64,000 bases of DNA from Turritopsis dohrnii (GCA_027922465.2 BQMF02000212.1:186001-250000), one strand, 5' to 3'; counted from the first letter of the stretch, positions 1-12,043 are shown. Made by a program: numbers and translations. The notes: generated by a model not told the origin, from the letters alone.

Positions 1-1900
1 AGATATTAGAAAGCCTTGATGCACAAAGACAGTCACGAACGCGAAAAGTTAGAAGAACACTTGCAGGGTGTCCACTGATCTAAGATTTAAAATTTAGATT
101 AAATTAAGATTTATCATATTAGCTGAGAAGAAAAAGGGGTTTACTTCAATTATGCCGAAATATGTTTATAATAGACAATATTACAATACCTTAGAAATTC
201 CATTTACAGCATTGTCAAAAATAACTCGAATTTATATCGAGGGTGATCAGTAAAACTTGTGCATTTCAAGCAATGATGAGCATTGTTGAATATAAGAACA
301 CATATGTTTTTTCTGTAACGTTCATTACCATTGATGATTGAAAAACAGAACCGTCCGGCATTGGATCAAATATGTTTCAAAATAAATTTAGTTTACCGGG
401 ATTGTCTCCTTCAATACTTAACAATGCACAGGAAGAACATGACAATTTAACTATAGCTAACAATTGACAGACTACAGATTCATTTAGCATTGAAAGTTGA
501 CAAGGACTACGCACCTTGACTTTTCAAAACCAAAGCCATATTTGTCTTTGCGGTTACTGTTGCTTTCCAAGTAAAGCCGTTAGTGAACATATGATTAAGT
601 TCAGCAGAGTTTGTCGAATAAAACGGCAATCTTCGACATAAATTCGGCATCACTTTATACAGCCGCATAATCGTCGAATTTAATAACAGCTTGATTGAAC
701 TTTGTGAAAAAAGTGCATGAAAGTAGTGGACAGCGTGTAAGAAACACACGATGATAAATTTATTCGACATTTATGCGGCTGTCTAAAGTGATGTCGAATT
801 TGATATGCGGCAACAAAACCTGTATAAAGTGACTGTCGCATTTTTGTCGAATTTTACCCGAATTAAAGTAATTTAATTCGACACGGCGATTATGCAGCTG
901 TATAAAGCTGTCCTGTTTTGACTGGTTCTGATATCACAAATTTTATTGGCAACTAGTTGCTAATATTTTTATTGACCATGGAAAAATAAGTTGTAGACAA
1001 CATTTGAAATGTTAAAACTAAAAACATTATGAAATGTTCAGAATAATAAGATAAAGGATTCGGAAATTTTGAGAATAGGATTTCTCATTGTCGTCTATGA
1101 TTTTTCATGATATATAATGAACTACTATATGGAGAGCTGAGAGTTGCACAATGCTGATGTCAGCAGAAATAGAACAATTGGAAAATGGCCGGGGAACGAG
1201 CAACTGTTTTTATCAACAAAGCGCTCAAACAAAGTAAAGAAATGATTGACTCTTCTTTCATCTCACAAGAAAATGGTTGACACCCTTTTTTCACGCCCTT
1301 ATGATACTTCATTATCTTTAAGATTATTTCTGGTCAGCGTTATACAAGTGCAGACTGATTAACAAGATCAACAAACAGTTCCTGCCATAATGGGCCGCTT
1401 TCTTTTTCAAATCGTGTGTACGCAAGGTGTTTGGAATGCAAAGCGCTCGTCGACTGGACAAAAAAATAGCATTTAGCCTTCAGTTTAATATTGTATAAGT
1501 AGCTGGTTATGTAGTGGGGCATTAGATATACATTATGTAACCACAAAACTTTGTGGAAGAAAAACAGATTTTTTTGATTATCTACATTTCTTGATAACTC
1601 AATATCTCACAATTATGATGTTAGATCAACAACACCTTTTATTTTATCACTCATGCTTTTACAACTGCAACCAAATGCAAAAGTTACTATATGGAACTTT
1701 CTTTTAGTTTAAATCTGCACTTCAAAATTGAGGGTTTTTTATCAAGCATTATGGTGTCAGGTTTAACGATTTTCACTTACGCAATTTGTCAATATGCACA
1801 GCATGTCTTGTTGAAATTGTACTCAAATTGTCTTTTCTGTTTTCCTTTTAATTAAGTGTTAATTACTTAATCACTGATTTTGAAACTGGAAAATAATGCA
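1..1900. other. Repeat-rich DNA, no gene assigned
   Basis: I see no complete gene here. Positions 1-100 read open on the plus strand to a stop near 100 and could be the end of an exon whose body lies outside the window, but I recognise no domain. Between about 599 and 910 the same roughly 45-base motif (TTCGAC...GCGGCTGT...GTCGAATT) occurs three times in opposite orientations, as in remnants of an inverted-repeat element. The rest is AT-rich and featureless to me. Confidence 0.4.
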
Positions 1901-1929
1901 GATTTGATAGTGAAGTAAAAACAAATAAT

Positions 1930-2640
1930 ACCTTGCTTATGCAATGCGCCTGCTAAATCACTCTTAGTTCCCAATATTGACCAGTCATTCATCCCCAGTG
2001 CTGATACTTTCGCGTCTAATATTTCCTGGTAAATGTTGGATGATTCTACGTATTTTCCAATCTGCAATAATATCTCAGCTTCATCACTTCTCAAACGGTG
2101 AGAATTTTCAATCAATGTTATTTTACAGTTGTTTATAAAGGTCATGGCGGAGTTAGATTTTCCAGTACTTGATCTATTACATCCATCATAACTTCAGAGG
2201 ATTGAAATTTCCCCGTGCTTTTTTGCAATCCAGAAAAAATATGGTTGAGCCACATATCACCAAATGTTTGATGACCCTTCTCATCAATTGCATTTATATA
2301 GTTATTACACATTTGAAACAAATCAGATATATAACTGATAGTTCTCGTTCTTGTTCCTCAATCAATGTTGACATGATAAACTTTTGAGCGAGGTTGTGAA
2401 TATTTACATAGCAGCTTCCATTTACTGAACATCTAGTTGAGTCAATTAAAGAATAGCTTGTTAAATTATGTAAGGATTCTTCTAATTCCTTCTAATGAGC
2501 TTCTCACAGTCTTCGGAATGTCTCAGGAGGTCAAGGTTAATGGATGTTCTATCCATAAAAGAAAGAGCACACATTAGTCTCATCATTAATGGTTTGCTGT
2601 CAAGGTTATCGAAAGAAGTCTTCTTTCCATATTGCCGCCA
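1930..2640 (-). pseudogene. Decayed NB-ARC/TPR (STAND-type) gene
   Basis: Read on the minus strand, consecutive blocks look like the region after an NTPase core followed by tetratricopeptide repeats, but in different frames. A leucine-rich block (2520-2615) holds LMCALSFMDRTSINLDLLR. Next (2360-2490) comes a block with HNLTSYSLID and NIHNLAQKF, as in winged-helix regions of NB-ARC proteins. Last (1930-2110) is a TPR unit with GKYVESSNIYQEILDAK and LGTKSDLAGALHKQG, close to the TPR_10/12 units of kinesin-light-chain-like proteins. Frame changes and stops separate the blocks. A donor-like CAAG|GTATTA ends the TPR block. I infer a broken member of a large STAND/TPR family; a live gene with unrecognised introns is less likely. 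Confidence 0.5.
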
Positions 2641-2649
2641 AAAGGATTC

Positions 2650-5600
2650 GTTTGATTTCATATATATACAGGAACAAATCGGGCTTTGATTTGTTGCCTG
2701 TTTTGTTGTTAAAAATTCCTCTCAACTTTATTGCGAACTGTCTTTTGAAATTTTTCAATTTGAAATATCTTTCTATACTCATGATGAAAATCTAAAAAAA
2801 AAAATAATGCTAAATTCAAGGCCGACGCCATTATGGACAGTTTTTTTAAAGTGTTTTTTGAAAAAAAATCATTTTCGGATGGCTACTCAGCCCCAGGCCC
2901 TAGCTTCCACATGAAGTTTTTTTCATAAAATGAAAATAGGGCCAATAAGCTTTCAAAAGATCTAAATAAACTTATGTGGAAGCTATGGCCAAGGGAGATA
3001 TTTGGGCCTAAACTTGGGAAAAATTGTGCAAAATTATGGTTTCAGGGCATGATTTCTAGCCAACGCAAAGTCCAAAAGTGTCATTTTCTTGATATATTGG
3101 TACAACTTCTCTCATATTTTGGCAAAATGCCAAAAAACATCCTCTGATTTTGTTTAATGCTTCTATTTGCCCTTCAAACTTGCTGTTCCATTCGATTTGG
3201 CAATTTTTGCCCAAAAAGGGGCAAACTTTCGGGCCGGATTCCTCGAGAACCGGTAAGAATTTTCAAAAAAAAATTTAACTGGCTTCTTTTTTCATTATTT
3301 TGAGCAAAATATATGAAAATGAGCAAAATCTGAGGATACCACTTCTTGACACTGCCCATATTTCTCAGAAAATGGCTGTTAAAAGATCGATGCCTCTCTG
3401 TTCAATGGCTGGTTGTGTAATCAGAATTATTGAAGTTTCGGAAGACGTGGCTACATTCTACGGCTTAAATGAGCAGGCTAAAAAGTGGTGAGTCTTGACT
3501 CTCTCCTGAGACACCCAGATATAAATATTTTTGAAAATCTGTTCAAAAAACATTAGCTATTTCCTTTGGTTCTGGAAGGTTCTGAAAGTAAATGTCGCAG
3601 TCAACAGGATATATGTCACAAACTCAACAGTAAATGCCCTAACAACAAATGTCGCATCGAAATCGATGATCAACAGAAAATGTCGCAAAGATAGAAATCA
3701 CTGTATCACATCCATTTATTAATGATAAATGTTGCTAAACGTTACAACAACTGCCGCAAGGCTCAAAAACAAATGTCTCACTTTTCTACGAAATTTTAGA
3801 AAATGGAACAGTTTTTAACTGGACGTTAGTTAAAACGAAATACGCCATAGTAACAGTGTTGGATGCTGATATATAGCTTTGTCAGTAAAAAATAATAGAG
3901 ACCTGGAACCGAGCCAATAGATTCATCATTCAAGAAACGTGAGTGAAATTTCTTTTTGTTATTTGCATCACTTTTGATGAACATGATTTATGAAAAGCTG
4001 TAAATCAGTTTGTTCCCCAAGAATGAAGCTGTTGAAGAGAAACAAGGACGAAGTATCACGATATTATTCTTCGGTTAAGAATTGTATTGTAATTTAATAT
4101 TGAATTGTAGATCGGGTATTAAAATGACAATTTTAGCCAAAATTGACTTTCCTCCTTTTTGATGTCAGTATCACCTTTTCGTACCTGTTTTCGGAGGTTT
4201 TAACAAAATATTCATATATTTAAAAATATTCAATGTTTTGACTTGAAATCTTCCTACAAGTTCCAAAACATATTCAATTTTACGGTCTAAAAAACCTACG
4301 TATAAAAATCCTTTTTTAAAAAAGTTATTGTTGTTAAAATATTAGACACGTAAGTAATGCTGCTTGAATAATGCTGCACGTGCATCAGCAGGTGCAGGTA
4401 AAAAGTCGGGAATGAAAAAATGAAAAAATTTCCAGAACCCACACCACACGCTATATTATTCATTCCACATGTACATAAATATTACTCAAATAAAACCAAA
4501 TACCTATTTAGAAACTTGTGAAATATTATTATTCACACACCATCATATACCAGTCATCAACACATCGTCATGTAACATGTCCAGTAACAAAAACAAATCA
4601 TGTTTATTTTGTTTGTTTTTTAACCCCATGTTCTTTTTTCATCTCGCTTACCTCAAATTAAAGCCTAATCATTTTTGTATTAATCGAGACAGTGTTGATC
4701 CGTTGCTAAAACATTTTAAAAACAAAAATAAATTACAGAACACTGTGTGGATTTATCACCACAATGTTTTCGTGTTCTCGCTCCCCTGGAACAAAGCGCC
4801 GTGTGGAGAAAAGTCTATTCGCGTAATTAAAGATTTTTTTTTTAAATATTTTCAGGTAAAAAACATGATCAACCACTCTAAACAGATGCCAAACGATACC
4901 CCAAGCCGGGGTGTCCAATTGGCCTTGAAATTCACGAAGTCCTAAAATGTCCTGGGGGGGATATTTTTAGGTCTGGGGAAATGTCTTGAAAATGAGGTTT
5001 TGTTTTGAAAATCTGTTGGACACCCTGTCAAGCGCAAATTTAACGAATGATTCGGGACAAATTAAAACCCATAGATGAGAGATGATGGTATAAAAATCGA
5101 GGATGTAGAAATTGGCTTGCAGTTGACACTAATGAAGTTCATCCACTCCGATATTGGGTAGTACAAATCTAAAACCACGTGACCATAATTGACAGCGATT
5201 GGAAAGCCTTTGGTCAGTGTTTTTTTTTTAATGGGTGAAATTGTAAATTTCGAAATAGGCCTAAAAATGTATTCCATTAGGATCACATATTTCATGAAAT
5301 TGACTTTTTTAAATCATTGATTTGTAATAAGTCAGAAATTGCAAATAAGTTAAAAAGCAATACAAAATGCTTTTAGATGTCTGAATGTTCTAAAACCACT
5401 TCGAAGAGCACTTTTGGATTAATTATTCCAAAAGAATTTGCGATCAAGTCTAAAATTAGATTTTTACCAAGAGAATTATGTAAATTTATTGAAATGTGTT
5501 TGTATAATGTCTTAACCAGGAATAAATAATTAACTTCAAAAATCAGTCCCATATATAATAGGACCAAAAATGGATGGAAAATTCCATGTAAAAAAAGAGA

Positions 5601-7572
5601 GGTACTGATACGTTTTTTATTCTTCTGAAGATGTAAGGAACATGATGTTATGTCTAATTGAGAAATAAGCATTGTTTTTATGCAAACATCTTGTAAAGCA
5701 TGAACTAGTAAAAAGAGCTCTTCTGGAATAATTTATTCCATACAAAGAATCGCAGTACCTCCAAACATAGCTTTTGAGAAAACGTTATAATCTATGGAAA
5801 ATAGTAAAACCTTGATGGAATATTTCTTCAATTAATGCTCCTCCTGTCTCATTAAGATTTACCTCTATAGTGAAGGATACCCTTGGTATCATGTAGCATG
5901 GTTAGAATTACAAAACTTGGAGCATTAAAAGATCCACAATTCCTGGTTCAAAACCTTTATTTTTCTTTTTTTCTCGGAATATCTCATCCCCTGAGGCTCC
6001 AAAAAGTCTAAATTTTCTATCATAACCTTATCAGAACCCTCCGTATTGGGAGAAAACAATTCTCCTATGTAATTGTAGCTTGTAATATTTTTTCAATACT
6101 TCAGAAGAGATTAAGTTTTAAGCTATGTAATGTAATGTAATGTAATGTAAAATTTATTTGGTAAAGAAGGTCTAAAATTTAGTCATTGCTACAGCATTGA
6201 TGTGGACCTACTATATATAAAAATTTAAAACAATAATTTGACTATTTAGACTATTAACAAATAGCTGTTCACATGATTATGGAATAATGTGATCCTAGGA
6301 TGAAAAATTTTTATACCATATGAAGATATGGTATAAACATTTTTCATGGGCTTCATTCAGGCCTATTTTATTGTTTTGTCTTAATTTGTTTTTCAGATTG
6401 TTTTTGCAGACGTGGAAGGATATTGTTTTCTAGACAATTATTTCTTGTATTGCGGTGGTTCAGGGGTCTCCAATACCGTCATACCGTCTAAAAAGGAAGC
6501 CTAATGCCAGTACCGGCTCTTTTATTGGGCTGATTATTCCAAATACTATTTATTTATATTTATTTTTTGAGGAATAAAAACAACTTTTTACTACTCGGAG
6601 AACTACTATTTGTTTCTTTATTTACTGCGTTCTTATTAAATTCGTTGAGAAGAAATCAACATCCTATTAACGATTTTTTTTCAGATGTATACAAAAAAAA
6701 CAAATAATCCTAAAAAAATAGAGCAATTTGCCTAACATGACGAAAATTTTGGTTTCCAGAGTCTCTAGAATGGCGTCTAAATCGATTTCTGGGAATAATT
6801 GTCACTAGAAATTTCCATTTTACTGAGTGTGAACGTCTTAGGTTCATTGAATATAATAAAAATTTGGAAAAACTCAGAAGAGCTTAAAAACAGTATACCT
6901 AGCTTGAAATACAAAAAAAATGTGTCAAGTGTTCAAGTAAAAGCAACTTCATTCAGAAGTGTTATGGTACAGCCAGAATTCTGACAATGGAAACTATTTC
7001 TATAACACGACTCGCTCAAAGAAGACTGCATGATCATAAGTTGACACATTTACAAAAAGTACTGTAATACACTATGAGGTCAACAAAGAATACATCTGGC
7101 AAAATGCTAAGGAAAGTCGGAAACGACCATAGAGCCATTCCGACAAAAATGCTAATAGGTTACTTTTCTTTTCTTCTTTAAACTCTGCGAACTTTGATTT
7201 GAATGTCATTAAACCATTGAAAAATAGAAATAAAAAATGGCCTTACTTGATAACTCCAATCAGCTCCTTGAATTCTCATCAATTTTTAAACGGAAGTTGA
7301 ACGCTTCCTGATAAGATTTGCCGGAATTTATAAAATTTATAAAATAAAGCGCGACAGTTTTTAAAATGGTCATTTTCAACTTGTTAGACAGAACACCTCA
7401 CTCACTTATCCCTGTTTTGAACACAGTTTCTCTGATGTCTGAATTAATTTTTGAAACATAAAACACCCTTCAACGCCCTATCTACAATGTATAACTACCT
7501 TATCTCACGAAATTAAACCGTGTATATACCTAATTAGGTCGGTCAAATTTAAGCCGCGCACATTTAAACGTA
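2650..7572. other. Long stretch with no recognised gene
   Basis: Open frames here are short and lack recognisable domains. Visible structures: an inverted repeat around 2896-2985 (CTAGCTTCCACAT ... ATGTGGAAGCTATGG); a degenerate run of AAATGTCGCA-like units at about 3585-3780; a short TGTAA pentamer run at 6123-6150; a near-perfect hairpin at about 6300-6352 (ATACCATATGAAGATATGGTAT). These are consistent with old repeat debris. Just before the next element (7535-7572) the sequence has GCGC/AATTTAA motifs recalling transposon ends. Confidence 0.4.
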
Positions 7573-7880
7573 TAGTCCAGTCAAATCGTGCAATGATAGT
7601 GCATTTTTGAGTAGAAAGCATGAAATTTGGTACAAAGGTAGTTCAGGCAAATAGAAGCTTTTTCAGGCTCAGACCCAATTCGAAACCACCTGTTGGTGTA
7701 TTTTACAGACCAGAATGGCTCCTAGGAGAAAAAAAAAGTTTTTTTTGAATAAATACAACATACCGTATACCGTTGGAAAGCTTATTTGATGCTGATTAAA
7801 AATAACATTACAACCTATTACTGAAAATGTATTGGGAGCCAGTAATATACATTGGAATAATTTACAGACCAGGGTGCTTT
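7573..7880. repeat. Left terminal inverted repeat
   Basis: This arm matches the reverse complement of about 10605-10910 nearly base for base, from TAGTCCAGT through the GACCAGAATGGCTCCTAGGA block to GATGCTGATTAAAAATAAC. The inner side (7850-8090) contains two more diverged units of the same kind. Confidence 0.85.
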
Positions 7881-8104
7881 CTTGAGAATAAATGTTTTTT
7901 TTCCGCATAAATGCGTTATGTATTAAACCTTTGAGAAGCTTATTTTATGGTGATCAAATATGACTTTACTGCCTGTGTCTGAAAAGACACTGAAAACAAG
8001 TTATATATATTTGAATAATTTGCAGACCACGATGTCTCCTTAAGAAAAACTTTTTAAAGGAAATCTATCATATAGTAAATTTTTGAATGGCTGACTACAA
8101 ATGT

Positions 8105-10400
8105 TTAAAAATTACAATCTCCACCACATTTGCACAGTTCTGTACATCTTAGAGAGGCCTTTGCACATTTACATCGTCCCGTGCACCCCTTTTCTTGTTT
8201 ACAATTACATCGTATAAGCTCTTTACAAATTTGTGATGCCTCAGGCAATGTTGTCCAAACAACACTGTATTTTCCAGATTGAATCTTCCAACCCCAATTT
8301 TCAGGTGGAGGGAGTGTCTGGTTTGCAACGAGAGATTGATTCCAGCAATAGCTTGTCTGGTAGATAGCGCGTTTAGTGTGTTGAAATAACACGTCTTTTG
8401 ACGGGGGAATACCATCTAACGATCGTCCCTTCCCAGCAAATAGATGTTTTCTGGAGAGATTGATTTCTTGATCCGTACTGGTGCGATCGTATAGCAAAAC
8501 AACAAATCTTTCGATGACTGAGAAAGAAGCTTCCACCATTTCAATTGAAGGGCTGCTTGAAAGTGATTCTAAACATGATGTTAACTCTTCAAATTTACTC
8601 CAGGTATTCCAAGCGTTCTTCTTCCCTCTCCCGCTAAAAAAAGATACCTGATCGCAACCAGTAAAAGCATGGAAAAGTGGAAGGCAAAAACTTTTTACTT
8701 TTCCAAGGCTTGCACAAATGGAATGAACAGGAATGTATCGATGATTTTTTCCTACTCCAAATGACAACCAAAGTTCATCCACATGTAATTTGAAAAACAT
8801 TCCAATCGCAATAACAAGTACATCGGTATCAACTGTCCGAATACAAACTTTCCGCATTCCAAAGCTACTGGCATCCTTTGCGTGAAGTAGCATTCGGGTA
8901 TCAGCCTCTTCTTGGTTTGACGGTGACAAAAATGAGCAGTCATGCCGATTGGAAAAAGCAGAAGACTTTGATGTACTGACAATAATCTTCTCTGTTGATA
9001 TATTTACACATTCTGCGGCCAAAAGGCTAAATAGTTCCTCCTTATTTTGGTCAATGCGCAGAAATGATTGCCAATTTCCAGGGATCTTTGTGTCAGGTGA
9101 AACTTTTCTCCGGATTCCTTTTCCTAAAATATGTTTTAAATCAAGTTGTTGAAAAGTTGAGTGTTTAAAAAAGAGACTTTTATATTATAAACTAAGGGTA
9201 TATGTTACCTCTTTTTGATCGAGCAGACAATTTTAGAGAATTGTTGATGTAGACGTCCCAAACAATATCAACACGTGATGTACGCGAAAGTTGCTCTTCA
9301 ATAAACTTGCAGAACTGCTTCTTGGCGTAATCGTCAAACGTCATTGACCCGTTTGGCTTCAGCATATTGACGATAGCTGCACCATCCAAAATTATGCAAT
9401 CAACATGGACATCATTGTTGTTTGGTGAAGCAACCAATTCGCTCAAACAACAAATTAGATCTGATTTATTTCCTGATCTCAAATCTCCATTTTTTGACAA
9501 GGACAATGGAAAAGATGTGTTTTCATGCTTGAAGAATTCTTCCAAGTCTCCCTCCCGGACCTGGCATGCAATGTAGAGCTGGGAAAACAGATGGCAGCTT
9601 TTTTTCAGCGTCGTCATCTCGTCCTTTCTAACAATACTTCGTTCAGTTGGTTGATTGAAAATGGATATTTTGTTTTTCGAAATGACATCAAAAATGCTTT
9701 TTTTGTTAGTTTTAATGCGAGCGGCGACAAATAATTTGAATTGCTCATTTCCAATTTTCTCAGCCTCGTTCAAATTTTGGTAGCATTTTTATTTGCAATG
9801 TTTCTTGTATCAAAGGGTTGCCAGCTTGTCCAAAAACATCCACAAGATTCAGCACATGCTTTATAAATCTTTGTTGCATATTTTCTGTTTGCTCATGGTG
9901 TTTGCTCTCGTCACTTACATTCTTCATTATATTAAACGGCAAACTTTGTTCGAACTCATTTATAATACGCGCAACCTCAGGCCCAGAAACCATCCATTTG
10001 ATGAGCTGAGAAGAATCTTGCATGAAGCCTATGGCACCTGAAAAAGAAAAAAGAAGTTTAATGTATCCACAAAATATCTTCTCTTCTTGTCAGAAACGAT
10101 AGATTTCAATATTTTTAACTTGACATATAGAGTTTGCTGGCACAAACCTCCGTCTCCTTTCACACATTTGTTATTTTGTTCATGCGCATGATCAATACCA
10201 ATGGACGAAAACTTCTTCTTTGTTTTAGTTATGACAAACTTTCCATCTTTAAAATGTTCGTATACGATCGGATTGGTTTCGGATAAATCAAGCATGTCAT
10301 ATAAATGTACTGACAGCCAACGTGCATAATTGATGTGATCCATTGCAAAAAACCATGGTAACAAGTCATGGATAGCTTTTTTGTACAAGGCAAAGTCTGC
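8105..10400 (-). CDS. FEN/PIN-like nuclease with C-terminal CXC domain (element-borne, frameshifted)
   Basis: Three exons can be read: about 10400-10148, 10037-9209 and 9123-8105 (stop TAA), with GT-AG junctions that keep phase. Motifs in order: CIILDGAAIVN (first acidic residue), EEADTRMLLHA, RTVDTDVLVIA and FHAFTGCDQVSFF. This acidic spacing (D, EE.D, D.D, GCD) resembles the FEN1/XPG/XRN nuclease fold. The C-terminus is cysteine-rich (RCNCKQEKGCTGRCKCAK, then CTELCKCGGDC), matching the tesmin/MSL2-type CXC DNA-binding domain. Proteins of this type are, from memory, common and unnamed in cnidarian and other invertebrate genomes. A frame change occurs near 9765-9785, between GNPLIQETLQ and LNEAEKIGNEQF, and no N-terminal exon is visible before DFALYKKAIHDL. 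This copy is therefore probably defective. The gene lies wholly between the two TIRs. Confidence 0.7.
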
Positions 10401-10604
10401 TAGTCGAATCGTTCAAAATTTTTCGCGCTTTATTGTTCTCTGTAAGTTGTGATGTTAATGACATAAGGCAACAAGCATGGAACCTGTTTTGTTTGAAAAA
10501 TGAATAGAAATTTTGTAATCAGCATAAAGTAAGCTTTCTTACGATGTATACCATGATGCAGTTTTCGAAAAAACACATTTTTTCTAATGAACCCGTTCTG
10601 CTGG

Positions 10605-10910
10605 TCTGTAAAATATTCAAATACATATAACTTGTTCCCAGTACTTTTTCAGTATTAGGTTGTAATGTTATTTTTAATCAGCATCAAATAAGCTTTCCAA
10701 CGGTATACAGTATGTTGTATTTTTTCAAAAAAAAGTTTTTTTTTCTCCTAGGAGCCATTCTGGTCTGTAAAATACACCAACAGGTGGTTTCGAATTGGGT
10801 CTGAGCCTAAAAAAGCTTCTATTTGCCTGAACTACCTTTGTACCAAATTTCATGCTTTTTACTCAAAAATGCACTATCACCCCCTTTTTTTGCACGATTT
10901 AACTGGACTA
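10605..10910. repeat. Right terminal inverted repeat
   Basis: This is the reverse complement of the left arm, ending in ACTGGACTA. It carries an insertion of about ten bases (a CCCCC/TTTTTT run near 10881-10891) relative to the left tip. A further diverged unit lies just inside, around 10490-10605. Confidence 0.85.
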
Positions 10911-11045
10911 GTAGTACATTGGGGCCGAATTGGTAATTGTAAGGATCATATCGAGCAATTGGAGGAAGGCACCTTTCCGTTTTTCCTTTGTAGATAACCT
11001 GTAGTGGTAATAGCTGACCACTCATGCTTTCGGTTACAGTTATTG

Positions 11046-11165
11046 TTATGCAGCGTTTCTCCTGCAATAGATACATGCTTTGATTCATTTGTCTGTTGCT
11101 CCTGCAATAGATACATGCTTTGATTCATTTGTCTGTTCCTCCTGCAATAGATACATGCTTTGATT
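11046..11165. repeat. 41-bp tandem repeat, three copies
   Basis: The unit starting CTCCTGCAATAGATACATGC and ending near TTTGTCTGTT is repeated three times with almost no divergence. It lies within the dead transposase and, since 82 is not a multiple of 3, it breaks the frame. Confidence 0.9.
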
Positions 11166-11228
11166 CTTTTTCAGCCCTAGCCACCTTACTAGCAGCCACA
11201 AATTTAGATGGAGTTTGATCATGATTTA

Positions 11229-11621
11229 GGGGCTGTTCATATGGAGGTGAGCTGGCCCGGTTAGCCGGGCTAGCTCACTTAGCAGAGATCTCACTGTCAT
11301 TAAGAAATCTTTATAAAAATAAATTGTGTTCATATGAAAAGCGGGCTGGCTCACTTAAGTGAGATCTCTTCATTTGACCGGGATCTCACCTAAGTGAGAT
11401 GAAATTTGTTCATATGAACAGACCAGCCCGGCTTAGTGGGATAGATTTTAGACAAGTGCGCACGCGTCGAAATTCGAATTATTGTTTACGTGATGTAAAC
11501 AACATTCTCCAGCCCGGTTAAGTGGGATGAGAAAAGCCATATGAACGCGGAGTGAATTTCATCTCATTCAAGTGAGCCAGCCCGGTTAACCGGGCCAGCT
11601 CACCTCCATATGAACAGCCCC
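11229..11621. mobile_element. PIF/Harbinger-like MITE with TTA target duplication
   Basis: The ends GGGGCTGTTCATATGGAGGT and its complement ACCTCCATATGAACAGCCCC form terminal inverted repeats of about 50 bp, each with an inner palindromic CCCGGTTA(G/A)CCGGG block. TTA lies directly outside both ends (11226-11228, 11622-11624). TSD, TIR length and the 393-bp size fit a Harbinger-type MITE; the superfamily is inferred. Removing it restores the transposase reading frame across ELILN/HDQTP. A diverged relative lies at about 23050-23150. Confidence 0.85.
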
Positions 11622-11833
11622 TTAATATTAGCTCATCGGGAATTTCATGAGACTTTATTAGAGAGGAAATTTACTTATTTCTTCCATGCACGTGTTTTGA
11701 TAGGTCTACAAGTGTTTGAAACACGGCGACACATTTTCATACTGTGATAAAGTGATCTCACCCATGTTCTTGTTCGGAAATCCAGATACTGTTTGTACTT
11801 TTATATCGTAAAAGTGAACGCCCACTTCACTTA

Positions 11834-12043
11834 AGGTTGGTTTCCAATAAAATTATTTTTGTTGCGCAACCGTTTTGCAGCATTTTGTTTTGCAACAAGT
11901 GTAGGGAATAGAAAATAATCTATCTCTGCAACAGGTGCTGTACAACATATATTTTGCTGCACAACATTCAGACTGTTGTTTAAAAGTTCTGAAAAACGGT
12001 TGCACAACCGTTGTGCAACAAAAATATTTCTATTGGAAACCAA
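11834..12043. mobile_element. Small TIR element (MITE)
   Basis: TTGGTTTCCAATAAAATTAT at the left matches the complement of the right end (ATTTCTATTGGAAACCAA), with matching inner GTTGC(G/A)CAACCGTT palindromes. It is about 210 bp and I could not fix a clear target duplication. The TGGTTTCCA core recalls the larger element at 18471. Confidence 0.65.

Larger units (their letters stand above)
7573..10910 (-). mobile_element. TIR element encoding a FEN/PIN-like nuclease with CXC domain
   Basis: The two ends are inverted copies of each other. Starting from TAGTCCAGT at 7573 and from its complement ending at 10910, I can align about 300 bases with few differences, the main one an extra A/G-rich run near the right tip. 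The trinucleotide GTA lies immediately outside both ends (7570-7572 and 10911-10913), a probable 3-bp target duplication. The arms contain roughly 165-base units that repeat with divergence (each with an ACAGACCAG motif). The only coding sequence inside is the minus-strand nuclease/CXC gene. No DDE transposase is visible. The near-identity of the arms suggests recent movement. The right edge abuts a broken pogo-type transposase. Confidence 0.8.
10914..11700 (-). pseudogene. Broken pogo-type (DDE_1) transposase
   Basis: On the minus strand, after removing the MITE at 11229-11621, the sequence reads SHEIPDELILNHDQTPSKFV, then SKVARAEKESKHVSIAG, then a 41-bp tandem triplication that shifts frame, then KRCITITVTESMSGQLLPLQ and VIYKGKTERCLPP. 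This is the core around the first catalytic Asp (HDQTP) of DDE_1/pogo-family transposases and parallels the intact gene at 48 kb. It stops at the border of the nuclease/CXC element. It is interrupted by a MITE, a tandem duplication and a truncation, so it is clearly dead. Confidence 0.75.

Noticed and set aside
4469..4945. 158-residue open frame on the plus strand
   Set aside because: Composition looks random, no domain or splice context is seen, and an overlapping antisense frame is equally open.
7530..7572. Left end of the broken pogo element continuing beyond the nuclease/CXC element
   Set aside because: GCGC/AATTTAA motifs are suggestive, but the translated sequence does not continue the transposase and no matching right end was found.
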